NCBI GenBank assembly: GCA_029262065.1
Contig: JAJDAC010000021.1
Coordinates: 1 to 64,000 of the forward strand
Origin: Candidatus Krumholzibacteriota bacterium
GTDB taxonomy: Bacteria; Krumholzibacteriota; Krumholzibacteriia; JAJRXK01
Length of the DNA stretch: 64,000 nt
Direction of reading: 5' to 3'
In this document: one piece after another, positions 8,850-18,216 of the stretch
Numbering within the stretch: position 1 is the first letter of the stretch
Layout of the letters: each line of letters opens with the position of its first letter
Program-made: the position numbers and the translations under genes
Notes under the pieces: model-generated
Databases searched by the model: none
The model's input: only the letters and a program-made list of their open reading frames with translations
What the model was told of the DNA's origin: nothing

Positions 8850-10303
8850 CCTGGTCCGACGCAAGCCTGATCGCGCCAATCCTATGGGTCACGCTGGGAG
8901 GCGTGGCGGTGCTCATGACCGACGCTTTCTGGCGTCGCGCCGGCACCGGGCACCTGACCGCCGTTTCCGTCGTGTTCCTGACCATCGCCGCCATCTACGC
9001 TGCGCGCTCCGACGCCAGCGGATCGGCATTCGCCGGCGCCCTGGCGGCCGACTCGTTCAGCGCCTTCTTCAATCTCACCTTCATCGTGGTGGCCTTGATC
9101 ACGTTGGCCCTGGGCAGCAGCTACTTCGCCGACGAAGAGCAGCCCCTGGTGGAGTTCTTCCCGTTGGTGATGTTCGCCACGGTGGGAATGATGGTCATGG
9201 CCGCGGCCACCGACATGATCACGATCTTCCTGGGTCTCGAGACCATGTCAATTTCGCTGTACGTGCTGGCCGCGTTGCAGCGTCGCTCCATTCTGAGCAT
9301 GGAAGCCGGGTTCAAGTACCTGATCCTCGGCGCGTTTTCTTCCGCCTTCCTCTTGTACGGCATGGCGTTGCTCTACGGCAGCACCGGTTCCACGCACCTG
9401 CCCACCATGGCCACGGCCATTCAAGGGGTGGGTTTTGATCGCGACCTCCTGTTCTGGATGGGCTGGGGTTTTCTGCTGGTGGGGCTGGGCTTCAAGATTG
9501 CCATGGTGCCCTTCCATATGTGGACGCCCGACGTCTACGATGGTTCGCCCGCACCCGTGGCTGGCTTCATGGCGGCCGGTGTGAAGGCGGCCAGTTTCGC
9601 AGCCATGCTGCGCGTGGTCTGGACCGGCCTGCCGGCCCTGGGTGACATGTGGATCGACATGCTGGTCGTGTTCGCGGTGGTTACCATGACCGCGGGCAAC
9701 CTGATCGCGCTGGCCCAAAGCAATCTGAAGCGCATGCTGGCCTACAGTGCCATTGCCCATGCTGGTTACCTGCTGGTGGGCATCGTGGCGACGACGCCGT
9801 CGATGACCGATCCCGCTGCGCGCGGCATCTTGTTCTACCTCATGGTCTACGCGCTCATGAACCTGGGTGCGTTCGCACTCATCACGCTGGTCAGTTCGCG
9901 CGAGGGCGAGAAGGTGGATCTGGCCGGCTTCGCCGGACTGGCCCGACGTCACCCGGTCATTTCAGCCTGCGTAACCGTGTTCATGCTCAGCCTGGCCGGT
10001 ATTCCGCCCACCGCGGGATTCTGGGGCAAGGTCTACGTGTTCGAGGCGGCCGTGCGCGACGGCCACACGGTATTGGCGGTCATCGCTCTGCTCAACAGCG
10101 CGGTCGCCATGTTCTATTACCTACGGGTCGTGGTGCTCATGTACATGCGTGAGCCCGAGGACGAGGCGTACACCGGACTCGATCCCCAGGTTGGCGCGGC
10201 CATGGTGGTTCTGGCGGTGGCTCTTCTCTGGATTGGTCTGTTCCCCGGACCCATGGCCGAACTGGCCCGCCAGGGCGTGTCCGCGCTCGCCGGTTCCTTC
10301 TAG
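8846..10303 (+). CDS. nuoN: NADH-quinone oxidoreductase subunit N
   Basis: Third antiporter-like subunit of complex I, 485 residues with about 14 helices. The conserved Glu is in FLGLETMSISLYVLAALQR, and the lysine region is GFKIAMVPFHMWTPDVYDG with the NuoN-typical APVAGFMAAGVKAASFA following. The ATG overlaps the nuoM stop. The TAG at 10301-10303 is directly followed by the ATG of a non-complex-I gene, so transcription very probably continues past nuoN. Confidence 0.97.
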   Translation: MTWSDASLIAPILWVTLGGVAVLMTDAFWRRAGTGHLTAVSVVFLTIAAIYAARSDASGSAFAGALAADSFSAFFNLTFIVVALITLALGSSYFADEEQPLVEFFPLVMFATVGMMVMAAATDMITIFLGLETMSISLYVLAALQRRSILSMEAGFKYLILGAFSSAFLLYGMALLYGSTGSTHLPTMATAIQGVGFDRDLLFWMGWGFLLVGLGFKIAMVPFHMWTPDVYDGSPAPVAGFMAAGVKAASFAAMLRVVWTGLPALGDMWIDMLVVFAVVTMTAGNLIALAQSNLKRMLAYSAIAHAGYLLVGIVATTPSMTDPAARGILFYLMVYALMNLGAFALITLVSSREGEKVDLAGFAGLARRHPVISACVTVFMLSLAGIPPTAGFWGKVYVFEAAVRDGHTVLAVIALLNSAVAMFYYLRVVVLMYMREPEDEAYTGLDPQVGAAMVVLAVALLWIGLFPGPMAELARQGVSALAGSF

Positions 10304-12298
10304 ATGCCATTGCCAGCGGGTCCACGTCGCGGTGGATTCGACGACCTGATCTGGGTCGTGGTCGCGGGCGGATTGCTTGGCCTGCTGGAGGCCATGTATC
10401 ACGCTGTGCTTCCCGCTCCGCCCGCTGGGATGCCGGGTCATGCTGGCCCCGGGTTCGTGGCCTACGTGGCGCTCATGGCTTCGTGTCTCTTCCTGCCGGC
10501 CCTGCTCGCGGCCCTGGCCACGTTCTATCTTCCCGCCCGTCTGGCTCACTGGTGCGTCTGGTTCGCCGCGTTCGTGCCTACTGGCTTCGTGGTGCTGGAC
10601 CATGTGATCCACGAGCGCGGTGTGCCTGGCTTTGGCGTCCAGCAGGGCGGTGCCTCACACTTCGCGCGCGTACTGCTGGTCGCCGCGTTTCTGGCCACGG
10701 TGGGCGCGCTCGTCGCGAGCCGTCTGGCGCAAGCGCGACTGCGGCAATGGTTGCGGCGTTGGCCAATGATCAAACCCGTGCCCCTTGGCTTGCTGGCCGG
10801 CGTAGTGGCTCTGTTGCTTGCGAGTTGGCAGTTTTCAGAAGTGCCGCTGCGCAGCGACGCGGGCTCGGACACCAACATGGGGGCTGGGTCAGATATGGCA
10901 GTAGGTGCATCAGACTCCCGCCCGAACATCCTGCTGCTTACCATCGACACCCTGCGACGGGATGCGGTGGGGGCTTACGCCGCCGGCGACGGCGCGAGCG
11001 ACACGCCGAATCTGGACACTCTGTTTTCCCAGGGGATCGTAGCCGACGGCTGGGCGCCATCTCCCTGGACGCTGCCATCGATGGCCGCGCTGTTCAGTGG
11101 CGTCAGTGCCACCGGTAGTGGCGCCCGTTTCAACCATGCTTTGCACGAGGACATTGACTGGTGGCCGCAACGATTGCAGGAGGCGGGCTATGTCACCCAG
11201 GCGGTCGTCTGCAATCCGCATATGGTGCGCCGCTTCGGCTTCGGTCGTGGTTTCGATCGTTTCGAGCACGCGGCGGAACTGGAACGGTTCGAACCGGTTG
11301 CGCAGTCGTTCGTACTGCGGTGGTTGCAGCGGCAGTTGGTGGGGCGTGCGCACATGAACCGCGGGGACCGCATCGTCAACCGTGCCCTCAACTGGCTGGC
11401 CGACGTGGAGGCCCAGTCGGCGCCATGGTTTCTGTGGGTACATCTGATCGACCCTCACATGCCGTATCACCTGCGAGGCGAAGACGGGGCCTTGAAACCT
11501 CAACAGGACCCGCCTTGGCTGGCCCAGGTGGAAGAAGATCTCGACGCTCAACGTCGCTTCACGGACCTGTGGGGAGCCCGCGACAGTACGTCGGTGACGA
11601 CGCCGGTGGCACGGGCGGCTCTGCACGAAATGTATCGCTCGGAGGTGCGTTACACCGACTACCAGGTGGGGCGCCTGTTGAGTGCGGTGGGAGAGTTCGA
11701 GCGGCCGCTGCTCTGGGTCACCACCAGCGATCACGGCGAGGAATTCTGGGACCACGGTGGTTTCGAACACGGGCACTCCATGCACGATGAGTTGCTTCGG
11801 GTACCGCTGGCCATGGGAGGCCCCGGTTTTCCCGCGGGTCAGGAAGTGGGGGCCATGCGGCTTCAGGACGTGGGTCCCACGTTGCTTTCGGCCCTGGGTC
11901 TCGCCATGGAACCCAGTCGCGGCAGTGGCCTGACCGAAGACGACGCGGCCCTGATGCCTTACGTCCTGGGGCGTGACCTGCGATCGGATTGGCCGGCGCC
12001 GGCCCGGTGCCAACCGCCCCGGTTGTTGGCCGAGGGAATGTTGTACGGGGCCGACCGCGTGCGATTGATCGAACCGAGCGGGGCGAATTTCCTATGGTCG
12101 GAAGGTGCGATCCAAGCGCGTAATTCCTGTGCCGCCGACTCATCTTCATGGCACGAATTGTCCGACCACGATCGCGATCCACAGCTCTGGATGAATCTGG
12201 AACTCTGGCGGGGCCGCAACCAGCCACGCGCACGACGACTGGAACTGGATTCGACCCAGGAAGAACAGCTGAAGGCCATTGGCTATGTCGATGGTTAG
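10304..12298 (+). CDS. Membrane-anchored sulfatase-fold protein with Thr at the nucleophile position
   Basis: 664 residues. About five N-terminal helices (residues 15-185) are followed by an alkaline-phosphatase-superfamily domain. The metal-binding start is RPNILLLTIDTLRRDAVG (D215), and the later motif TTSDHGEEFWDHGG contains D476 and H477. At the place of the sulfatase C/S-x-P-S-R motif the sequence reads W-T256-L-P-S-M, so there is no Cys or Ser for formylglycine formation; a Thr nucleophile is the rule in phosphoethanolamine/phosphoglycerol-transferase relatives. The active site would face the periplasm. It starts with no gap after nuoN and overlaps the next gene by 14 bases. The substrate is unknown; a phospho- or sulfo-ester on an envelope glycan or lipid is an inference. 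Confidence 0.82.
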   Translation: MPLPAGPRRGGFDDLIWVVVAGGLLGLLEAMYHAVLPAPPAGMPGHAGPGFVAYVALMASCLFLPALLAALATFYLPARLAHWCVWFAAFVPTGFVVLDHVIHERGVPGFGVQQGGASHFARVLLVAAFLATVGALVASRLAQARLRQWLRRWPMIKPVPLGLLAGVVALLLASWQFSEVPLRSDAGSDTNMGAGSDMAVGASDSRPNILLLTIDTLRRDAVGAYAAGDGASDTPNLDTLFSQGIVADGWAPSPWTLPSMAALFSGVSATGSGARFNHALHEDIDWWPQRLQEAGYVTQAVVCNPHMVRRFGFGRGFDRFEHAAELERFEPVAQSFVLRWLQRQLVGRAHMNRGDRIVNRALNWLADVEAQSAPWFLWVHLIDPHMPYHLRGEDGALKPQQDPPWLAQVEEDLDAQRRFTDLWGARDSTSVTTPVARAALHEMYRSEVRYTDYQVGRLLSAVGEFERPLLWVTTSDHGEEFWDHGGFEHGHSMHDELLRVPLAMGGPGFPAGQEVGAMRLQDVGPTLLSALGLAMEPSRGSGLTEDDAALMPYVLGRDLRSDWPAPARCQPPRLLAEGMLYGADRVRLIEPSGANFLWSEGAIQARNSCAADSSSWHELSDHDRDPQLWMNLELWRGRNQPRARRLELDSTQEEQLKAIGYVDG

Positions 12299-13913
12299 CA
12301 ACGGTACGTCCCGACGCTGGATCTTGAGCATCGTGCTGGGCGCGCTGGTGGCGGGTGCGCTCCCCTTGGTGCTGTCAGGTAGTGTTCCCTGGCGAGACGT
12401 GCCCGCGGTGCGCGAGGGGGCCGATCCGTTGCTCCAATCGGCCATCTTGCAACAGACGCTGCGTGAGCCTCCCTTGACCCTGGAAAAGTGGCACGCTCCG
12501 TTTCATTGGCCATCGCGTTGGAGCCTGGCCTACATGGACCCTCTGCTGGGCCAGGCATTGATGGTGGCCTGGATTCCCGGCGCCAAGGGCTCGCCGGCCT
12601 TGGCGTACAACGCCGCCATGTTCTTGACGCTGGCTCTCGCGTTCCTGGCGGCCACGCTGTTTGCGCGGGGGTTGGGCTGGAACAAGTGGGCCGCGTGGCT
12701 CACGGGCTGGGCCTACGCTACTTCCCCCTACGCGGCGGCCAACTATCACCACCTGAATCAGCTTCCATCCCCGTGGTTGCCGCTGGCCTTGTTGGGTGTG
12801 CTGCAGCTTTCGCGCGGGCATCTCATGGGCGGCGTGCTGTTGGCGGCGGCAGGCTTGTTGCAGTTGATCAGTGGCGTCTACTACACGGCCGTGTTGGCCA
12901 TCGCGGTGGTCCTCTGGCTGCCGTTCCTGGCGCGTCGGATTCCGTTGCGAAGCTGGGTTGCCCTGGTATTCGTAGCGCTCGGGCTGCTGGCGTTGACGGC
13001 GCAATGGAGTGAGCCGTATCGCCTGGCGGCGGCCGAGGTGGACGGCTACGTCCGCGGTGCGGAGAACGTGGGTCCCAACGCGGCCCGGTGGTTCGATCTG
13101 TTCCACGCGCCGCGATATCACGCACTGCCATGGCCCGAAGCGCAGTCGAATCGTCCGGGAACCTACCCCGGATTGCTCTGGGTCCTGTGGTCGGTCGTGG
13201 GATTGTGGGTGTTGGTGACGCGTCGCGAGGTAGACCTGCCCGTGCGCACGGTGGCGGCGGCGTTCGTGGTGTTGGGAATCAGCGGAGTGCTCCTGTCGTG
13301 GGGACGCACGCATCCCATGCCGGGCATGGATGGTGAGCTGACCATGCCGTTGGCCTACCTTCAGGATCGACTCTGGCCGTTGCGCGCGTTGCGTGACCCC
13401 TCGCGGTTTTTTCTGCTCACCAGCCTGATACTGTCAGCCACGGCCAGCCTGGGCGTATGTACCCTGCTGCAACGCCGCGGCTGGCAACGCATCTTGGCGG
13501 CTTCGTTGGGGTTGTTGGCCCTGGCCGACCTGGCTCCGGGGCCGGGACCGCACGTCCGGGCGGCACTCACCGAAGGTGAACGCCAGCTGGTTGCCCAGCT
13601 CGAGTCGCCATGGACCTACCTGCCGCAGCCGTGCAATGAGCAGGGCGAGGGCCCCCGCGACGGTCGCGCGATGCAGTTTGCCGCCCTGAGCGCACAACCG
13701 GTCATGGGGGGGAGCACGGGTTTTCAACCCGCGGTCATTCAGCAGATGCGCACGGCGTGTTGCGACGGAGTCGACCTGAATTGTCGGGCCCGTTGGCGCG
13801 ACGCGGGCGTCAAGCAGGTGATCGTGGACCGGACGAGCAACGTGCGTCCCCACGCCAGCTGGCGACTTCGCTACGAAGACGAGGCGTGGGCCCTGTATGA
13901 TCTGGGGCCGTGA
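12285..13913 (+). CDS. GT-C-like multi-pass membrane protein
   Basis: 542 residues from ATG 12285 (GAAGG nine bases upstream; TTG 12279 and ATG 12291 are alternatives). About 10-12 membrane helices occupy residues 10-430, followed by a periplasmic-type C-terminal domain with several Cys (CNEQGEG, ACCDGVDLNC). The pattern PYAAANYHHLNQLPSPWLPL, a first loop with RDVPAVREGADP and the overall size resemble GT-C fold or YfhO-like lipid-sugar-handling membrane proteins, but I do not recognise a specific family. It overlaps the upstream sulfatase-fold gene, so the two are probably co-translated and act on the same envelope component. Confidence 0.7.
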   Translation: MSMVSNGTSRRWILSIVLGALVAGALPLVLSGSVPWRDVPAVREGADPLLQSAILQQTLREPPLTLEKWHAPFHWPSRWSLAYMDPLLGQALMVAWIPGAKGSPALAYNAAMFLTLALAFLAATLFARGLGWNKWAAWLTGWAYATSPYAAANYHHLNQLPSPWLPLALLGVLQLSRGHLMGGVLLAAAGLLQLISGVYYTAVLAIAVVLWLPFLARRIPLRSWVALVFVALGLLALTAQWSEPYRLAAAEVDGYVRGAENVGPNAARWFDLFHAPRYHALPWPEAQSNRPGTYPGLLWVLWSVVGLWVLVTRREVDLPVRTVAAAFVVLGISGVLLSWGRTHPMPGMDGELTMPLAYLQDRLWPLRALRDPSRFFLLTSLILSATASLGVCTLLQRRGWQRILAASLGLLALADLAPGPGPHVRAALTEGERQLVAQLESPWTYLPQPCNEQGEGPRDGRAMQFAALSAQPVMGGSTGFQPAVIQQMRTACCDGVDLNCRARWRDAGVKQVIVDRTSNVRPHASWRLRYEDEAWALYDLGP

Positions 13914-13949
13914 GTGCGAACAGACATTTCCTCTGAAAAGCGAGCTACC

Positions 13950-14834
13950 ATGACGGACACTACTTCGCCGCTGCAGCGACTGCGGGCTGTCGCGTTGCGG
14001 GCGGGGGCCACGCTTCTCGATTGGGACGCCCGGCGCGAATCGTTGGTGGTCGAAACCAAAGGCGCTTCGGTCGACCTGGTGACCGGGGCCGACCGTGCGG
14101 TGCAGGATCAGGTGCTGGCCGAGCTCGCGCGCGAGTTTCCCGGCGAACTCGTAGTGGGCGAGGAAGGCGATTTTCCCGCGCACGCGTGGGAAGAAGACGT
14201 GGTGTGGTTCGTGGATCCGCTCGACGGAACCACCAACTTCGTCCACGGGTTCCCGTTCTATGCGGTGTCCCTGGCGCGATGCGTGGCGGGCACGCCGCAG
14301 ATGGGCGTGGTCTACGCGCCGGCGTTGGACGAACTGTTCGCGGCCGAGCGGTCCGGGGGCGCCACGCTCGAGCGACCCCAGCGCGGCCTTGACCCGCGGC
14401 CTATTTCGATTTCCAATCGAACTTCCATTGCCGAGTCGTTGTTGGCCACGGGGTTTCCCTACCAACGCGGCCGGCGCGCGCGGTTGAACCTGGCCTGCAC
14501 GGCGCAGGTGCTACATCACTGTCGGGGCATCCGGCGCGCGGGCTCGGCGGCGCTCGATCTGTGCTACGTGGCGGCGGGGCGACTCGACGGTTTCTGGGAG
14601 AGTGGCCTGTCGCCGTGGGACGTGGCCGCGGGCATGGTGATTGCGCACGAAGCCGGGGCCGAAGTAAGCGGTCTGTCGGGGCAGGATCCGCTACGCCAGG
14701 GCCGACTGTTGGCAAGCGTTCCGGCCATCCACCAGGAGGTTCACGCGCTGCTGGACGCGGCCCTGGCCGATCCAGAGCATTGGCCTCTGGGCGAACCGTT
14801 CACCGGTCCGACGGACTGGGACATAGGAGAGTGA
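13950..14834 (+). CDS. Inositol monophosphatase family protein
   Basis: Mg-dependent phosphatase of the IMPase/FIG superfamily, 294 residues. The metal site is complete: E71-E72 in GEEGDFP, D89-P-L-D92-G-T-T in motif 1, and D224 in SPWDVAAGMVIAHEAGA. Family members hydrolyse inositol-1-phosphate, but some act on 3'-phosphoadenosine-phosphate, fructose-bisphosphate or histidinol-phosphate, so the substrate is not certain. A myo-inositol-1-phosphate synthase at 57480 in this window makes the inositol-phosphate role attractive. ATG 13950 is chosen because it gives the usual family N-terminus; GTG 13914 would add 12 residues. It lies 36 bases after the membrane protein and 4 bases before cutA. 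Confidence 0.88.
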   Translation: MTDTTSPLQRLRAVALRAGATLLDWDARRESLVVETKGASVDLVTGADRAVQDQVLAELAREFPGELVVGEEGDFPAHAWEEDVVWFVDPLDGTTNFVHGFPFYAVSLARCVAGTPQMGVVYAPALDELFAAERSGGATLERPQRGLDPRPISISNRTSIAESLLATGFPYQRGRRARLNLACTAQVLHHCRGIRRAGSAALDLCYVAAGRLDGFWESGLSPWDVAAGMVIAHEAGAEVSGLSGQDPLRQGRLLASVPAIHQEVHALLDAALADPEHWPLGEPFTGPTDWDIGE

Positions 14835-14838
14835 ACCC

Positions 14839-15165
14839 ATGGCCGACCAGATCGTCGTTGTGAAGACCACGGTTGGAAACGCAGAAGAAGCACGCACCCT
14901 CGCCGACGCGCTGGTGGGCGAGAACCTGGTGGCATGCGCCCAGTGCACCTCGGCGGCCGTCGAATCCACCTACGTGTGGAAAGGCGAACTGCATCACGAA
15001 AGCGAAATCCAGGTGTGGCTGAAGACCAGCGTGGACCGTGAGCCGACGGTGCGCGATCGCCTATCGCAGTTGCATCCCTACGACGTTCCCGAGATTCTCT
15101 CCTGGACCGTCAGGGCCAACAGCGCCTACGCGGCCTGGGTTCGCAGGGCCTGCAATCCGTTGTAG
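14839..15165 (+). CDS. cutA: Divalent-cation tolerance protein CutA
   Basis: 108 residues, the normal size of this trimeric ferredoxin-like-fold protein. The family core is recognisable: the N-terminal strand IVVVKTTVGNAEEARTLADAL, ENLVACAQ, STYVWKGEL and HPYDVPEILSWTV. AGGAGAG precedes the ATG. It is the last gene of the co-directional run that starts with nuo. CutA has been linked to copper and other divalent-cation tolerance in E. coli, but its biochemical role is unsettled. Confidence 0.93.
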   Translation: MADQIVVVKTTVGNAEEARTLADALVGENLVACAQCTSAAVESTYVWKGELHHESEIQVWLKTSVDREPTVRDRLSQLHPYDVPEILSWTVRANSAYAAWVRRACNPL

Positions 15166-15187
15166 TGCGTGTCGCGAACGGTCGCGC

Positions 15188-16039
15188 CTATTCCTGTTTC
15201 ACCGCGGCGTTCAACTCTTCAAAGCCGGGTAGGCTCGACAGATCCGGCACCACCACGATCTCGATCCGGCGGTTGGCCGCCTTGCCTTCCGCCGTGTCGT
15301 TCGCGGCCGCGGGTCGGTTCTCACCGAAGCTGGCTGCGCTGATGTGTTCGGGTTTCATACCGTTCTGCAGCATGGCCTCCACCACGACCAGCGCGCGGGC
15401 CGACCCCAGGTGCCAGTTGGATGGAAATCGCTCGCTGGAAATGGGTACGGTGTCGGTGTGACCCTCCACCTGGAACTGACGGTCGCTGAGCGTGGCCAGC
15501 ACGCCGGCGACTTCGCCGATGGTCTCGCGTCCCGACGCCGACAGCCGGGCCGAACCCGACGCGAACAAGATGTCCGACTGCAGTTCCAGCACCATCCTGC
15601 CGTCGACGATCTTCACGCTGAGCGTGCCCGCGTCGATCAGGGTGCGGAATCGATCGAGCAGCTCACGGAACTGCGCCAAGCGGGCTTCGGCCGCGCGACG
15701 TCGCACGGCGTTGGCGGCCAGGGCTTGTTGCAGCTCCTGGGCCGACTGCTGAAACTGCGATCGATCGTGCATGACCGAGGCCAGCTCGCGCTGCGTGTCC
15801 TCGAGCAGGCTTTGCAGCTCGGCCTCCCGTTTCGTCAGTCGATCTACCTCGGCCCGCGACTTCCCCAACGCGGAGTCGAGCGCGGCGATGCGTTGATCGC
15901 GGACGGCGATTTCCTCGGCCATCGTCAATTGCGTGGTGCCCAGTTCGTTTTCCAGGGCGTTGTATTTACCCGAGGAAACGCAGCCGTACAGCGGCACGAA
16001 AGTGAGGATCGCGGCCAGGATGGGAAGTACTCGTCGCAT
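15188..16039 (-). CDS. OmpA-family lipoprotein with coiled coil
   Basis: 283 residues. The ATG at 16039 has AGAGG just upstream and gives a clean lipoprotein signal, MRRVLPILAAILTFVPLYGC, with the lipobox Cys at residue 20. Residues about 30-115 are heptad-rich (coiled coil). The C-terminal 120 residues are an OmpA/MotB peptidoglycan-binding domain: EGHTDTVPIS, NWHLGSARALVVVEAML, ASFGENRPAAAN and RRIEIVV. Likely an outer-membrane lipoprotein that tethers the envelope to peptidoglycan. It is divergent from the NhaC-type gene, with about 165 bases between them, and tail-to-tail with cutA. Confidence 0.9.
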   Translation of the reverse strand: MRRVLPILAAILTFVPLYGCVSSGKYNALENELGTTQLTMAEEIAVRDQRIAALDSALGKSRAEVDRLTKREAELQSLLEDTQRELASVMHDRSQFQQSAQELQQALAANAVRRRAAEARLAQFRELLDRFRTLIDAGTLSVKIVDGRMVLELQSDILFASGSARLSASGRETIGEVAGVLATLSDRQFQVEGHTDTVPISSERFPSNWHLGSARALVVVEAMLQNGMKPEHISAASFGENRPAAANDTAEGKAANRRIEIVVVPDLSSLPGFEELNAAVKQE

Positions 16040-16205
16040 GCGGCAACCTCTTGAGGACATTGAATGGGAATGGGCAACGCAGCCGGATCCAGAGTGCACG
16101 GACCAGAGGGCTTCGCCGGCATGGTGCCTCGGCCAAGCCCATTCGTCGAGCAGAAACCAGTGGGCGCTTGACCCACTTCGCGTGGCCCGCCAAACTGCAC
16201 GGATT

Positions 16206-18212
16206 GTGACTTCCACCTATCCGCGCACCTGTATCCGGCTTCGTCCGCCCGTTCCCGTCTACGTGGCCCGTATCGCCTCGGGCGCGTGGGTTGCGTCGGT
16301 TGCGTGGGCACTGTTGCTGGTGCTCAGCGCCCCCTGCTCAGCTCAGCCGCTGGTGGGAACCAGCTCCGAGAAGCAGGTCCTGAGTGGTCGCCCCGCCACC
16401 ATCGTGTTCACGGTGCGAGATCAGAACGCCGAGCCGCTGGCCAACACTCCGGTCACGTTGATTTTGGCCCAGCCCTGGGTCGACGCGGACGGACAATCGT
16501 TCAGTGACCTGGCGCTCGTGACCGACGCCGATGGAACCGTGACGCTCCACGACGTTGCGGTGGGCGATGGCCAGTTCGCCCTGCGTACGTCCGGCGGTGA
16601 GGTACAGGGCAAGATCAACGTGGTGGGAGAGTTCTGGGTGCTGGTGCCGCCGTTGGTGGCGATCGTGCTGGCGCTGTGGCTGCGTCAGGTCCTGCTTGCG
16701 CTGGCGGCCGGCGTGTTCGCGGGGGCCTGGATTCTGTACGGGAATCCCATCAGCGCCTTCCTGGAAGGCCTGCGCTCGATCGTCGTGGGGTCGGTCGCCG
16801 ATGACTTCCACGCAGCCATGCTCATCTTTACCGCGGCGCTGGGCGGCATGGTGGGAGTCATGGCCGCGAGCGGCGGTACCCATGGCATCGTGGAGTCGGC
16901 GCGCAAGCACATTCGTGGTCCCCGTAGTGCTCAGCTCATGACGGCGCTCATGGGACTGGTCATCTTCTTCGACGACTACGCCAACACCTTGCTGGTGGGC
17001 AACACCATGCGTCCGGTGACCGATCGCATGCGGGTTTCGCGCGAGAAGCTGAGTTACCTGGTGGATTGCACGGCCGCTCCCGTGGCTACCATCGCGCCCA
17101 TTTCCACCTGGGTTGGCTACCAACTCGGTCTGATCGGCACGGGGCTGGTGGCCATTGGCGACACACGCAATGCCTACGACCTGTTCATCACCAGTATTCC
17201 GTACTCCACCTACTCCTGGTTCGCGCTGGCCCTGGTGTTCTGGGTCATAGGATTGCGTCGCGATTTCGGACCCATGCTCAAGGCCGAAACGCGCGCTCGC
17301 TCCACCGGTAAGGTCGTGGCCGACGGCGCGACGCCCCTGGTCGACGATGTGGGCGAGTCGATGGCGCCCAAGGAAGGCGCACCGCGCCGGGCGCACCAGG
17401 CGCTGCTGCCGATTGCCGCGGTGTTGCTGGTGACCGTGGTCGGACTGTATTTCGATGGCCGGACGGCATTGCTCGCGCAAGTCGGCGCCCAGGGCATGTC
17501 GCAGCTGGCTCTGCGAGACATCTTTTCGGCGGCTGACCCGGCGGCTTCATTGCTGTGGGCGGTCATGTCGGGGTGCATCCTGGTGGTGGCGCTCACCGTG
17601 GGCGAGCGTTCGCTGAAGTTGTCCGAGGCCATGGACGCCTGGACCAAGGGAGCCAAGGCCATGCTGCCGGCCCTGATCATCCTGGTGCTGGCCTGGTCGG
17701 TGGGTACGGTGTGTGAGAGATTGGGTACCGGCGATGTCGTGGTGGGTTGGGCCACCGGCAATCTATCGGCTCGGCTCGTGCCCACCGTGTCGTTCGTGGT
17801 GGCCGCCATCCTGGGCTTCAGCACCGGAACCAGCTGGGGCACCATGGCCATCCTCATGCCCATCGTCATACCCATGGCCCATGAACTCCCGTTGGCCGCC
17901 GAGTTGGCCGACGGAACGCGCAATAGCCTGTTCCTGGCCAGCGTCGCCTCGGTGCTCAGCGGGTCGGTGTTCGGCGACCATTGTTCGCCCATCAGCGACA
18001 CCACCATCATGAGTAGCCTGGCTTCGGGTGCTGATCACGTGGACCACGTGAAGACGCAGATTCCCTACGCCCTGTTGGCCGGTACCCTGGCCGTGTTGTT
18101 GGGCGCTTTGCCCGCGGGATTCGGCGTACCGCCCTACATCACGTTGGTCCTGGGCGTTGCGTTGCTTGGGGTGGTGATGCGCTTCGTGGGGCGTTTTCCC
18201 TCACCCGAATGA
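16206..18212 (+). CDS. NhaC-family Na+/H+ antiporter with N-terminal periplasmic domain
   Basis: About 668 residues. After a signal-type segment (VASVAWALLLVLSAPCSAQ) there is a beta-rich stretch of about 100 residues (GRPATIVFTVRDQNAEPLA, ANTPVTLIL, DADGTVTL) like a bacterial Ig-type domain, then about 12 helices with NhaC-family marks: FFDDYANTLLVGNTMRPVTD, DCTAAPVATIAPISTWVGYQ, STGTSWGTMAILMPIVIP and SVFGDHCSPISDTTIMSS. The transport domain should exchange Na+ and H+ or a related substrate across the inner membrane. The start is uncertain: GTG 16206, GTG 16182 and GTG 16263 are all in frame and none has a good ribosome-binding site. The extra N-terminal domain is unusual for NhaC. Confidence 0.85.
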   Translation: MTSTYPRTCIRLRPPVPVYVARIASGAWVASVAWALLLVLSAPCSAQPLVGTSSEKQVLSGRPATIVFTVRDQNAEPLANTPVTLILAQPWVDADGQSFSDLALVTDADGTVTLHDVAVGDGQFALRTSGGEVQGKINVVGEFWVLVPPLVAIVLALWLRQVLLALAAGVFAGAWILYGNPISAFLEGLRSIVVGSVADDFHAAMLIFTAALGGMVGVMAASGGTHGIVESARKHIRGPRSAQLMTALMGLVIFFDDYANTLLVGNTMRPVTDRMRVSREKLSYLVDCTAAPVATIAPISTWVGYQLGLIGTGLVAIGDTRNAYDLFITSIPYSTYSWFALALVFWVIGLRRDFGPMLKAETRARSTGKVVADGATPLVDDVGESMAPKEGAPRRAHQALLPIAAVLLVTVVGLYFDGRTALLAQVGAQGMSQLALRDIFSAADPAASLLWAVMSGCILVVALTVGERSLKLSEAMDAWTKGAKAMLPALIILVLAWSVGTVCERLGTGDVVVGWATGNLSARLVPTVSFVVAAILGFSTGTSWGTMAILMPIVIPMAHELPLAAELADGTRNSLFLASVASVLSGSVFGDHCSPISDTTIMSSLASGADHVDHVKTQIPYALLAGTLAVLLGALPAGFGVPPYITLVLGVALLGVVMRFVGRFPSPE

Positions 18213-18216
18213 GCCC

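Noticed and set aside
10304-12298. True sulfatase activity
   Set aside because: The Cys/Ser needed for formylglycine is replaced by Thr256, so I describe only the fold.
15933-16205. N-terminal extension of the NhaC-type gene up to 15933
   Set aside because: It would overlap the start of the divergent OmpA-type lipoprotein gene and lacks any domain. The real start must be later.
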